Origin: Phalacrocorax aristotelis
Taxonomy: Eukaryota; Chordata; Aves; Suliformes; Phalacrocoracidae
NCBI RefSeq assembly: GCF_949628215.1
Contig: NC_134284.1
Location: 310,001 to 374,000 of the forward strand
Length of the DNA: 64,000 nt
Direction of reading: 5' to 3'
The position numbers and the translations under genes were made by a program. Positions 41,061-51,689 of the stretch are shown here, piece by piece (the stretch's first letter is position 1; every line of letters starts with the position of its first letter). Under the pieces are notes generated by a model. It saw only the letters and a list, made by a program, of their open reading frames with translations. It was not told where the DNA came from and made no database searches.

Positions 41061-41182
41061 ACAGAACACCAGATTCTCCAGTTTTCTGCCACATGTGGTC
41101 TGATCTGTTAAAAGATGCTGGTCTTTAAATAAAATTTTTTTCCTCTCATTCCTTTTAAGACACCTGACCCCATTTCAGCCTG

Positions 41183-41222
41183 ATGATAAACAAGTGGAAG
41201 TCATGATAAACAAGTGGAAGTA
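41183..41222. repeat. 20-base perfect-phase tandem duplication
   Basis: The unit ATGATAAACAAGTGGAAGTC occurs twice directly adjacent; the second copy differs only at its last base. It looks like a recent local duplication. Confidence 0.9.
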
Positions 41223-41908
41223 GGAAATAACATTTTTTTATAGACTGTGTGTTGCTGGAAGATGTTTAAGAAAAGACTTGATGTGGGTGCTTCCATACTG
41301 CTAGTGTCAGAGTGTGTCACTTCTCATCAGGCACCTGCTACCAGGAAACTCACTGAGGCCTATACTGCGATGCTGATATAGCTCAGAAGCTGCAAAAAAA
41401 AGGTAAGGTTTCTTGCCACTTCCAAACAAGGAATCTCTCTCTGGCAGGGAGTCTTCTCTGAGAAGAACGCATATGAGTACAACTGCAGTGAAAGCAAAGA
41501 CTTTTATCAGGAGACTCTCAAGGTTCAGCTAAGGGTGCAGATGTATCTGTTCAAAAACCTGGCAATGTTCATATATTGTGCTCTGTGTTAAGAGAGATGG
41601 TCTGGAGGCATCAGTCATCCTAGGGGGTAGAGAATAACTCTCCATAGTCAGTTTGAAAAGACCAGTTCCCTTAGCATATCACTCTTGCACCAAACTAGTC
41701 AGTGACAGACTAGGATTAAAAATTCCAAACCACTTGAAAATTCAAGTCAACAGATTTAACTCTATAAAATGCCAAATCTGGCAGATCCACTGCTGCCTGT
41801 TTGCAAACCCAGGCCTAGATGTTAGGGGAGACATAGAAATAAAAACAGTCCTTCCACCTTCAGTTACATATGTCCATTAGACACTACCTAGAGTCGAGGA
41901 AGTTAGTC

Positions 41909-42125
41909 TCATGACAGCTCAATCTGAAGATCCTCCCCATACTTTCGGATCAGCTTCAAGTGGTTATGGTCCACTGACCATTGCTCTGGGAGATGCTTGG
42001 GCTGCATGCTGTCCAAGAAATGCTGCCGCCAGCGTCTCTCTAACTGCATAAGGGAGCGCAGGCCTCCTTTAGCAAAACACTGCACCACCTTCAGTCCATG
42101 TGGTATGTAGCTCTCGTTGCAGATC
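41909..42125 (-). CDS. EXD2: EXD2 last coding exon
   Basis: It completes Arg550 and encodes residues 551-621 and the stop TGA (41,911-41,909). It contains GLRSLMQLERRWRQHFLDSM and QWSVDHNHLKLIRKYGEDL, ending IELS, which closely matches mammalian EXD2. No stretch of 60 codons starting from ATG covers it, so it was found by reading the minus strand past the acceptor TCCTGGCAG. Confidence 0.95.
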
Positions 42126-45100
42126 CTGCCAGGACAGAAGCAGAATTTATTTTCACACCAGTCCGCTGTCAGACTTTAGACCAGTCTGCAATGAACAGCA
42201 AGACACCGAAGATACTTTCAACTGCAGAGTTTAATTACAGACACATGGTAAGCTAACCAGGAGGGAGAGTTTTAAGCTTTGCTTCAATGACAGATTGCTC
42301 TCTGGAACACAGTTACGCTGGGAAGCTGATTTCTTTGAACTGAGAAAGTGTTCTTTTTTTATAGCAATTCTAAACAAAGCTCTCAAGGACCATTAAAAGC
42401 TCCTCAGGAGACAGACTGCAAATTTCTCACAGTAAGAACATATGACACTCCAGAGCCCTGATCCTGCCACTGAATTCCCTGCCTGGATAGGTTCTGAGTT
42501 ACATTAGCATATTACAAACCACAGTGAGCCTAACAAGGAGAAAATACTGACTTCATGCAGACAGAGACCAGAAACTAGTTAAGATATTTGAGGAGGCTTT
42601 GAGAAAGAGGGAGAGGAGACTTCTGATATTATTGTCTTTCAGTCTTCCTCCCTGATCTGTCCTTCAAAAGAAGTATAAAATAGTGGAGGGGAAGATGGAG
42701 AGCAAGAATGGAAGATAGATGGAAGGGAAAGGGAAAGAGGGGAAGAAACAAGAGCTGCAATTCACAGACCACTGCTGGGTTGAGGGGAGAAGGCAGTAGA
42801 CAGAAACAAAAACACAGTAAGAAATGCAGAGTGTGCTTGTCTGTTTAGAGACTTAAGCTACAGCAGAGACAATTATCTTCTTATCCTTGCTTTCTAGTTA
42901 AATGTATCAAACTACTATAAATCCAGACTCTGCAGGCTTATAAAAGTGATGAAGTTACACTTTCAGAGGCTCATTTTTCCTGTGCAGATCAACTTCTAGT
43001 TGTCTCAAATTCAGACATTCCTTAACTTGACATGATTATTTTAGGTAAGATACATGAAAATCCCAAGGAGACCAGCAACAGGTTTTGTCTTACTTTCATT
43101 AAAAAGCTGGGGGGTGGGGGGGTGGAATTCAGCATGTGTGATCCTCAGCTCTGCAAATCCTGGATTTTCTTTTATTTTGCTGCAGTAATATTTATCCAAG
43201 GCTCTGTGTGTAGACAGTTTTTTGTTGAACATATGTGCCAACATAAATGACTAAAATGTTACAGCTTGTTATACCTGGTTTCCAGACCAGCTGCTTCCTG
43301 GAGCATCTCTGGGGTGACTGCCTCTGTGTTAAAGAAGTCCTTGATGCTTTGCAGAAGTTCTGCCCTTCGGGGGTCAGGCAGGCTGTCTGCATTCAGCAGA
43401 GCTCGTGCACCCGAGCGCACTTGCCTGCGCAGAGGGTCCTCTAGCAGACGCACGCCTTCCTCGGAGCCCATGGGGGCACCAAACTCCTCAGCCAGCTGCT
43501 GCTTGAGATGGTTGTCATAGTAATTGGAGATGGCATGGCAGGACGTGCAGAGCAGCAGAACGTCATGAGAGTTGTGGTCCTTCATCTGGATGGGGAAGTG
43601 TCTTCGGTATTCATGAGGAACAATGTTCTTCCTAAGGAAGACAAACCAGCCAGCTCATTACATTTGCCTGGAGCTACTGTTTATCAGTTCCTCCTCTTTC
43701 TGGCCTACAAAGGGTCAACCAATACTAAAAGTACAGGAAAACAAAGATCACCAGGGTCAAAACCCTCAGTGCAGCAATAGGTTCTGCAACTTCTTTTTAC
43801 TTGTACTTCTCTCCACAGGTTTTCTGCATTTGTCTTTTTAGTCCCCTTCCAAAAATTCAGTGCTTTCAACTAAAAAAAACCAACCAGACAAACAAACAAA
43901 AGTGATTCATTCTGTCCTGTTTTTGGCTGGGATAGAGCTAATTTTCTTCCTAGTAGCTGGTATAGTGCTGTGTTTTGCATTTCATATGAGAATAATGTTG
44001 ATAACACACCGATGTTTTAGTTGTTGCTTAGAGTAAAAAAAAATTAAAGCAATGCACTATGAGAAGCATAGCTCTTCACTAAACAGTAACAGCTGCAAAG
44101 ACAAAAATCTCACCCTTTGTGACCTCGTGGGCTTCAGGCTCACCTAAACCTTTCAAGAATATAAGAATTAAGTAGTGGAAGGAATAGTACTGCTATTTTC
44201 AGAAGGGCATGCCATCAGAACAGTGTGTGCTGGCATACTGCTGCCCACTGTGAAACTGCAGCACATACATGTTGCATACATGTTTTTCTCTCCAAGGACC
44301 GATACCTCCTATCTCTGGAAGAACAGGGAAGGTTGGCCTGTTCAACATCAAACTTACCAAGACATATACAACTACAGAGCATTCAAACAGTGATAGCACA
44401 TCCAGGATGCGAACAAGCTTGATGTTTCAGGCTACTAACCAAGCTTCTGGATGTCAAACTAGATCCAGTCCTCAGTCCTGTTTTAAAAGATGCATTTTTC
44501 TCCTATCCCACTAAACTCACCGGATATAGGACTCTCGCTTGCCACATACAACACACAGGTTCTCTTTAATAGTCAGATAATAATCAACTTGAGACTCAGG
44601 ACGTCCTGAAGGCTCAAAGCGCAGCTTCACAATGAATGGCTCTGTGCTAACTAGCTCTGAAAGAGTAAAGGCAAATAAAGAATATTCAAGAGAAATTTTT
44701 AATTGAAAGCTAAAATAACAATGCTAAAACATAGGAGTCACCCTAGTGAATCCCAAACAGCATTTCCAATAAGAAAGGATACCAAAAATTTATGCCCAGT
44801 TATCTAAGAAACAAGGCAAAAAAACCCAAAAGCTCTGTATTTCAAATACCAACAGAAAACTGGTATGCTCACCTCCAATCCTCTTGTCCAGATACCACTG
44901 AGCCTTCTTGCGATCACAAGTGCACAGGGGCTGTCCGTCTGGTGCGTGCAGGAAGCAGTTGTCATACAGTGGAGATTTTCTGTGAAACAGCAGCATTACA
45001 GCAACTATAATATCATACCACAAAAACACAGCTCACTATAGCCACTCGTTCCACACTGCAATTCATGCAGCCTCCTCCAAATCACAGGAGTGTCCCTAAA

Positions 45101-48100
45101 CACACATTGAAGGCTGCTGAGCACTGCACAGGCTGCTGCTAAGGGAAGCAGAACATCTAAAAATTTACCTGGGGTTCACCAGCTGACTGTAAGGTATCAT
45201 TGCTCTCCTGCTGCCAACAGAATTGTAACTCTGAATCTCAGTTTTCAATAAATGCCATTGATGATGACAGCATTTAAAAAAAATACATTAGAAAACAAAA
45301 GGGAATCAGAGTCAAGAAGGATGATGAGCTAAGTAAGCTAAAAGAGACTGTCAACTTACAGGCAAGCCCATATTTTAATGTTTTATTAAGACAACTTTTC
45401 TAAAACTTAGTGTAAACAGCAATTACTTCATTCATCCAAGAGAAATACTACAAAAAAGCTCTTGAAGCCCTCCCTGGGAACCCAAAGATGTGAGTCAATG
45501 GGAACAAGGAAGCTGAGCTGAGGCCCTCCGAAACACACGCACTTGAACTTAGCCAGTGGCAAAAAGTCCTGCTTGAGCAGCCCCCGGTGGTTTGTGGCAG
45601 CGTGTGGAAGGGCTCTGTTTTGCAGAAAACATTCCCTTACTCTGCCAACCTCCTTCAAACAAACTGAAGAGCAGAGCAGGCTGGGCTTGGGGAACACCTG
45701 GGAAGAACTGGTCAAGGATACAGACTTGCCACAATATGCTGTGGAAATGTTTCCTTTCTTTCCAGCAAGATCACTGAGCAGAGCTAAAAAGCTTGATTCA
45801 CAGGCTATGTAATTGACAAAAGGATGTCTTCTGAGGTCCATGGGGGAAAAAAACCCAGCAAAACAGTAGGTCTTCTTCCACGGAACATCAGCAGTTCAGC
45901 TCAAAACGCCATGATAATTCAAGTACTGTGCAACTCTAAATGAATAAACATTAAAACTAAACAGGCTTAAAGAAAGGAAGAGTGGAAAAGGACTTCTGAG
46001 ATCACATCCAGTCTTATTACAGACCAGAGCCAGACTGCTGGAGATATTGTGAAAAAAAGTGAGTGTACAGATTGCTCATGAAGTGGAGCATGGTTAAAAC
46101 CAATAAAGAAACAAACAAACACAGGAGATCTCAATTTAGCTTGGACTGCAATTTTGTTTAAATTTTAATCCTCCCATGAGGTACAGTCCTTCTGTTTTGT
46201 ATGACACAGGCTCCAACTGGAAAAAAAGAAATCTGAAGGGACTTACTGTGTACAACACAATACTGTTAATGACTGCTAATGAAACCAATGTTATTGGCTG
46301 CATTAATGTCTTCATTGCCAATCCAATAAACTTGAAAAGCAGGAAACAAATACTAAAATTACTGGTTTTCTTTCCAGATGGTGATTACAGACAATTTTAG
46401 TTCCTACATCCATGTGATTAATTTTATTAGATTGTATCTGAACAAAACCAAACATACTAGCTCTCCACAACTTCCACTGCACTGAGCTTAAGGAGACTTC
46501 TCCAACTTGGTTTGATTTAAAAACAACTGAACTTTCATTAGCAAAAGGCCATAAGTATTTAGGATTTGCTCCACAAAAATTGCCTGTGGGACAGGGATCC
46601 TGAATCCAGCAACATCTGCCCCTGCAAGGCAAAAGTAGTACCATTCCCTCCTCTCTCTCCCTGGCCGACACAGAAGCGTAATGCTTTGACGCTGCCACAG
46701 ACTTTTCCTTCCTGTGCCCTCTGGCACCTCACATAACCTCTCTCACCCCTCCTAACCTTAGCTTTCAGCTCTGCTCAGTACCCTGACATCTCTGCGGCCA
46801 CAGTGACCTGGGGCAGCACAGTACAAACAGCAGTCCATGAGGCAGATCCTGCTCACGGGACAAGCTCTATGCAGTTGCCACCTTCTCCCTGGAGGAGACA
46901 CAGCACAGCTGTTTGGGCAGTAAATGCCACGTGGACAGCCAACTGCCTCCTGCTGGGCCTCTGCTCTCCAGCTAATGTCTCCATAGGGGAAGGAAGGGCA
47001 AAAGCTGAAGACAACCCCTCAACCTGCTCATGACCTAGTACAGATCCAAGTGCTGCCCCTACTTTCAACACTACTAGAGGGAAATGCAGAAAACAGAAAC
47101 AGGATCTGGCTCCCATGACTGTTAGGTCCTTTCCTAGCTCATCTTATCCACTTTGTTTAATGAGTAGAGCATGAGGTGTCATTCAAAGTTTTCCACCTGT
47201 GGCACAAGGAGTAAAATGTGCTCATAGACTAACCTTGCAGAATATCCCACACCCAGAGGCTTTCGCTTCTGCCTCCGAGGATCTCTCACTTGCTGACTGC
47301 CAGAGAGCTGGCCGTTCATCGAAGATCTCCGATTCCTTGTTTTCTGAGGGGAATGTCCCTCTCCACTCTTCTCCTCTCCTGCGTTGCCACTCCTTCTTCC
47401 TCTAAATGGGACATCCACCAAGCCCCGGCATTTACCCAGAGCTTTTTCCCAAGCAGCAATAGAGTTTTCACCTTCGGATGTAGCAGAGAGGCTGGCAAAT
47501 CCCAGCAAATGGAGGAACAGAGCCACTGAGACCTGGGCATCCCTAGCAGCATAGAGAACCTGCAGAAAAGTATAGACATTGAGATACTGACAAACAGCAA
47601 ACACTGCCAAACATTATCAGTCTTTAACACTTCCTACAGTAAAGCCAGAAGCTGGATTTATTTTCTTTTGAAGTTCATGCAAAGTTCTGGCATCTGAGTG
47701 ACACTTTCATAACACCACCACATCCCACGTTTTTAGGATCAGACTTGAAATACTCATGGGACTGCAAGGGACTGAAAAAAATTCAGGTCAGCCAGGCCTC
47801 AGACACCCTTCTGCCCCACCAAGCCCTCCCTAACTAAAAAAAAAAGAAAAACCAAACCAAAACCAAACCCTCCCTTTTGATACACTGTCTACAAATATTC
47901 AGCATGGTTATTTATCCTGTCACTCCCTCTACCGGTCATTGATTTTGTAGATACCTGCAGCATAACTGTAAAGAAAGTGATCAATCAGGGAAATCATAAT
48001 GGTCTAAAGATAGTGAACAAGGTTTCCAGGGTCTCTTTCTTATATTGCACTGACTGCTATAGATTGAAGGAAAGAAAATAATAAAGTGAGGGTTTGGGTG

Positions 48101-51056
48101 CACAAACACTTCTTCAAGGGATCTTGCCTTATAGACCTTTCAGGATTAAAGGAAAACAAGGGTCAAGAATCCAGGGAGAGTAACAGAAAATTATCTCCAT
48201 GGAAAAAGAGCAAATGCGGGCAAAGAGTCTGAAATTAACTTTAGACCACAGTCACATACAAGGCTTTGAAGCAAAACTCAAAGAAAGCTCAGATCTCCCT
48301 ATTGCAATATCTCTTCTGTACTAAGAAGGTTCCTTTTCCTCCCAAAACACTAATTTGAAGACACACCTGATCTTGTGTCAGTTCTTCTGCCTCCCAGTTG
48401 CTGCAACGCACATGAGGAGACTTGTCAAGCGAGCAGTTCAGGACTTTTTCAGCTAAAGACTTAAGGCTAAGGCAGCTGTGAAGTAGATCCTTCCTTCAGT
48501 TTAACAAAGAAAGTGAAACAAACATTAAAAACAAAACAATACACCCATGTAAATTTTGATGGTCTCACATGCCCCGAACCTACCAGAATATAATGTACAT
48601 GATGCATGACTCCCACTCAAGCAGCATACAGCTGCCTGTCAGCTTTACAGGCCCTCTCCCTCCCCTCCCCTAAAGTGTCCTTTCTAGATTTAGTAATTAT
48701 CTGGTGCCTGCAATATAGAAAACAGGCAAGGCTGGGAGTTGGTAACATTTAAGGCTGAAGCGTTTGGCCCTGAACTACCCACTTCTGAAATGAAGAGGTC
48801 TATCATAGAGTGATGGACCGCTTGCCGCAGGGATTCATGAGGAGCATGAGAGCCAGGAATGACTCAGAGGAACCCTGGCCACTAGAGACAATTAGTCCAT
48901 CCTCATTGATAAAAAGGCACTGTCAGGTCAGCAAATCCACGCCCCAGATGACTAACAAGACACCCAGGCATACATATATTGTACGTGAAGAATATTCCCA
49001 AGTAAAACATTTTATTTTAGGATGAATGAAGGATGAGAAAATGACATCATGATTGTAACCTTTTAATGGAAGCATTGTTATTAGAAGAGAAAATTAGAGC
49101 TAGTGTATTTTAGTAATTTTCAAGAAAACCTGTAATTCAACAGTTCCAATTAAGTGCTCCTGGCACATTTATCCCATACTTCTAGGCAGTGTATTCAAAC
49201 ATCTGCTGACATGGCGATCATTCTCACTGTGCCTGGACTTCTTGCAAGCTGAAGTATGATACTCAGAAAAGTCCATATCGGTGTTGCACGAGAAGACTAA
49301 CAGGCACAATGAGCATATGAAATCTTTATGAAGATTTCATTTCCCTTAAGACCACAGCACAGAAGCATGACATGTCCTTGGGCTGCAGCTGCCAATGCCC
49401 ATGCTCTAAAACCACCCTGAGAACTCCAGACCTACCTGCCTGGTATCATTCAGCATATGCAAATTACTTTAAAAATATTTCCAACTCAAATGATGCCTCA
49501 AACAGAGCTTCCTCTGTCTTCAGACACTCACCGCTGTCTCATGGCTAAATACCGGAGATCCACACTCCCTTTGACTGGAAGACTATAATCATGAAGTAAC
49601 TTGCAAGCATCTTCCCAGCACCCTACCCCAACTTTCAACACAGCGCTATCCGCCATGATGTCCAACAGGGTCTTTGGGATGGTGTGTCCACTGGCAACAA
49701 GCCTGGGCAACCGAACAAGAACGCAGAGACCACTGGAAGAAGCCATCTGTAGAAGGGACACAGGATTTGCTTTTCCCTCCACAGATACCTGAAATAACGA
49801 CAAAAATCGGAGTCTGGGTTACAGTATTATTAGCAATACTGGAGCTGGAACAAATTCTAAAAAACGCCACTGAACACAGGAAACACCTATCAGTTTATAC
49901 AGTCAAGTATTGTAACGTGTCTCTCAAATGTTACTGCAAATTTTGTGATCTGTTTCACAGTATTACTGTCCCCAAGCTGCTGTTTGCCACGCTCCTACAA
50001 GAGAAACTGTCCCCCTTTCACCCTTCCCCCTCACAGCTGAGCTGGGGGAAGCAATCAGACACATTTCTTAACCCACATCGGTACAAAGCCATCCACTACA
50101 TAAAAGTTTATGGCAAACACATTGTTTAGCTGTGGCTTATATCAATGACTGTGGGGTGAAAAAATTTCCAGCCAAAATGATGGAGAAGCCAGACTTTATA
50201 AATTAATCAAAGCCTGTTTTGAGAGTTCACACAAGCAAACATACAAGCGGAAGATGAACTTTCGCTTTCTGGTAGTCCCAGTGAGTTATATCTACACACC
50301 AGTGTTCCCCTCCTTTTTGGGTTTATTATTCTGAAGAAATTGTTTCTTAAGTATGTAGCTGGATTAAAAACAGTGTAAATCCAGGCTACTTCTAGTCAAT
50401 CACCTTTAAAGAGATATCATACAAAACATATAATGCTATATTTAGCCAAACAATTATCACTATGTTTAGTATAGTCGATTTATCACAGGAGTTCAGTAAA
50501 CAAATACAACTAGTGAATTAAGAACTTATAGTCAACACACTTAAACGTGAGAACGATCAAAATTAGCAGCTACTTCACTGCCGTCATGACAGATAATCAC
50601 ACAGGCAGTTTCAAGAGTCAGTCCTGTAGTATCCATTTAAGCAAAGGATCACTCAACGTTCAATGATTTCCCGCTGCAATTTGCAATCTAAAGGAAAGGC
50701 GTTTCTTGATCACTCACCCACTCACAATCAACTCCAAGCACTGGCCACTTCTCCAGCTCCTTCTTCAGCAAGGGTTCAACACAATCCCACTCCTCCTGCT
50801 CTGAAACTATCACTATGTCTGCACCAAGGGTCCTCTCTACCCAAGAAAAGGTGGAAGATCTGAAGAAGGAAAGTACCTCCTTATCCTCTGCCTTTATCAG
50901 TTTCTCATCTCCCGAGTTTAAAACTGCTTCCTCTTGCTGACTACTACAGCATGCTTTTCCTTTCCGACGCTGGGCTGCTTTCCACAAAACCAGGCCCCCC
51001 ACAGCAACACCCAGCAGGGCCGCCAAAGTAACTGTCACTGCTGTTTGCTTGGGCAT
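41909..51056 (-). CDS. EXD2: EXD2, exonuclease 3'-5' domain-containing protein 2: complete coding region in eight exons
   Basis: EXD2 is a DEDDy-type 3'-5' exonuclease, known from mammals as anchored to the mitochondrial outer membrane and implicated in DNA end resection and RNA processing. The coding exons (minus strand) are 51,056-50,718, 49,788-49,532, 48,493-48,367, 47,559-47,234, 44,979-44,873, 44,656-44,521, 43,631-43,275 and 42,125-41,909. They total 1,866 bases, or 621 residues plus TGA, the same length as I know for human EXD2. Visible features are a hydrophobic N-terminal anchor (about residues 8-26, followed by KAAQRRKGK), catalytic D110 and E112 (GVDCEW), D173 (GCWEDA), and Y244/D248 (YAARDA). 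A basic linker lies at about residues 290-345. A C-terminal Cys/His-rich HNH-like region has C420/C423, H437, H442, C459/C462 and DHNH near residue 602. All catalytic residues and phases are intact, so the gene should be functional. Confidence 0.95.
42126..43274 (-). other. EXD2: EXD2 last intron, with a purine-rich tract
   Basis: No coding signal. At about 42,684-42,752 the plus strand is almost all purine (GGAGGGGAAGATGG, GGAAGGGAAAGGGAAAGAGG), which on the transcribed sense strand is a long pyrimidine tract. Confidence 0.8.
43275..43631 (-). CDS. EXD2: EXD2 coding exon 7: HNH-like region
   Basis: It completes Arg431, encodes residues 432-549 and gives two bases of Arg550. It begins KNIVPHEYRRHFPIQMKDHN and includes DVLLLCTSCHAISNYYDNHL with C459/C462 and H463, pairing with C420/C423 in the preceding exon. 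The acceptor is TTCCTTAG and the donor is GTATAA. Confidence 0.95.
43922..44034 (+). mobile_element. Probable avian endogenous-retrovirus LTR fragment in an EXD2 intron
   Basis: The segment beginning TTTGGCTGGGATAGAGCTAA and running through 'ttgataacacaccgatgttt' to 'agttgttgcttagag' resembles a widespread avian ERV LTR (ERVL-like as I recall it). Only about 110 bases remain and no viral coding sequence is present. It sits between an A-rich stretch on the left and poly(A) on the right, in the EXD2 intron spanning 43,632-44,520 and opposite to the gene. Confidence 0.5.
44521..44656 (-). CDS. EXD2: EXD2 coding exon 6
   Basis: It completes Glu386 and encodes residues 387-430 plus two bases of Arg431. 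It contains ENLCVVCGKRESYI with the C420/C423 pair, likely zinc-binding. The acceptor is ACTCTTTCAG and the donor is GTGAGT. The intron between this exon and the previous one is only 216 bases. Confidence 0.94.
44873..44979 (-). CDS. EXD2: EXD2 coding exon 5
   Basis: The first base completes Arg350, followed by residues 351-385 (KSPLYDNCFLHAPDGQ, then PLCTCDRKKAQWYLDK and RIG) and one base of Glu386. Cysteines C358, C369 and C371 belong to the conserved C-terminal module. The acceptor is TTTCACAG and the donor is GTGAGC. Confidence 0.94.
44980..47233 (-). other. EXD2: EXD2 intron between coding exons 4 and 5
   Basis: It is the longest EXD2 coding-region intron, at 2.25 kb. A 137-codon minus-strand frame at 45,428-45,841 has no domain, and its ends do not match a conserved exon of EXD2, so I treat it as chance. 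No clear repeat was identified. Confidence 0.75.
47234..47559 (-). CDS. EXD2: EXD2 coding exon 4: last catalytic motif and basic linker
   Basis: Residues 242-349 plus two bases of Arg350. It starts with VLYAARDAQVSVALFLHLLG, carrying Y244 and D248, the ExoIII YxxxD motif that makes this a DEDDy enzyme. The rest is a hydrophilic, poorly conserved linker rich in Arg, Lys, Ser and Gly that ends in the conserved KRKPLGVGYSA. The acceptor is TTTTCTGCAG and the donor is GTTAGT. Confidence 0.94.
48367..48493 (-). CDS. EXD2: EXD2 coding exon 3
   Basis: The first base completes Arg199, followed by residues 200-241: KDLLHSCLSLKSLAEKVLN, then a segment ending EELTQDQ. It contains the SLKSLAE helix typical of this nuclease family. 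The donor is CAG followed by GTGTGT, and the exon ends in phase 0. The frame is below 60 codons and bounded by AACTGAAG and GTGTGT, so it is only recognised by homology. Confidence 0.93.
49532..49788 (-). CDS. EXD2: EXD2 coding exon 2: central exonuclease domain
   Basis: Residues 114-198 plus two bases of Arg199. The acceptor is TTATTTCAG. The exon encodes VSVEGKANPVSLLQMA (the strand after the DxE motif), then LKVGVGCWEDACKLL with catalytic D173, and ends AMRQ-CG before GTGAGT. Confidence 0.95.
50718..51056 (-). CDS. EXD2: EXD2 coding exon 1: membrane anchor and first catalytic motif
   Basis: Residues 1-113. The ATG at 51,056 has A at -3 and is followed by the hydrophobic segment TLAALLGVAVGGLVLW, matching the N terminus of mammalian EXD2. 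The exon ends GAG-TGG in phase 0 before GTGAGT. It includes catalytic D110 and E112. On the 5' side the exon probably continues as leader to an AG acceptor, giving an exon start at 51,124. The stretch between the anchor and the nuclease domain is the least conserved part. Confidence 0.95.
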
Positions 51057-51085
51057 TTTTGTATTTCCCTTCTCCCCCTTTCACT

Positions 51086-51121
51086 TTACCCACTCAAAAT
51101 GCCATTGTAGGATTTTATCAT
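51086..51121 (-). CDS. Upstream ORF in the EXD2 leader (11 codons)
   Basis: The EXD2 leader contains ATG-ATA-AAA and further codons up to GGG-TAA, 29 bases before the main ATG. If the exon begins at the predicted acceptor (first base 51,124), this ATG is only three bases into the exon and its -3 G is the first exonic base. A short uORF this close would be expected to reduce initiation at the main start unless bypassed by leaky scanning. Translation is not shown; only the frame is. Confidence 0.5.
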   Translation of the reverse strand: MIKSYNGILSG

Positions 51122-51689
51122 GGCCTGCAAAGAAAAATGAGAGAGGTGGAAATTAAAGACAACTTAATGAAATGTGTTTAGAGGTATTAAATACACCCAA
51201 TGGTACCATAACAAGGGTCTAGCCGCAACTTGCGATCCTGACAGAAGGGCTGGGTCCCGCTTTGATAGCGTGGGGCCCAGGGGACAGACTGCTGCAGTGG
51301 TGGGTTGGGCAGTAACAGGAGCCTGAATGCTGCTGCTGGTCACACCACCAACCACCTTAAAGGGAATTCATTGATTTTTACTGGTGCAACCGGGTGCTTC
51401 CACAAACTTTGATATTCCAAAAATAAACTAACCAGGGTTATTATCAACATCTTGTAGCTCAGTCTGGGACCAAATCAGGATAAACAAGGACAAGATGAAA
51501 TTACTACAGAATAAGCATGCCCATTCATGCATTAGTAAATAAAAGGCATTGTCCATTATATTCGCATCCATAAGGTCAAAAGCTCTTCAGGCATTGAAAA
51601 GCCCTAAAGAAGCAGTACCTATTTATAAATCGCCTTCCCTCCGTCACACAAAAGCTTAACTTCCCTTCAGCAAACTGAAATCAGCCCTG

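Larger units (their letters stand above)
39249..41908 (-). other. EXD2: Region downstream of the EXD2 stop: possible 3' UTR
   Basis: No coding signal was found. Depending on which poly(A) signal is used, part or all of this stretch would be EXD2 3' UTR. It contains a MIR-like SINE and a 20-base tandem duplication, listed separately. Confidence 0.4.
47560..50717 (-). other. EXD2: EXD2 introns around coding exons 2 and 3
   Basis: The introns are 47,560-48,366, 48,494-49,531 and 49,789-50,717. I see no gene in them. An A-rich low-complexity stretch lies at about 47,837-47,872, and a weak CR1-like phrase at about 47,755-47,830 is too diverged to call. Confidence 0.75.

Noticed and set aside
45428-45841. 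137-codon frame inside an EXD2 intron as an extra exon
   Set aside because: The flanking exons already join in the correct phase and the protein length matches without it.
47755-47830. Possible old CR1 phrase in an EXD2 intron
   Set aside because: Similarity is limited to scattered words with no 3' tail or coding signal.
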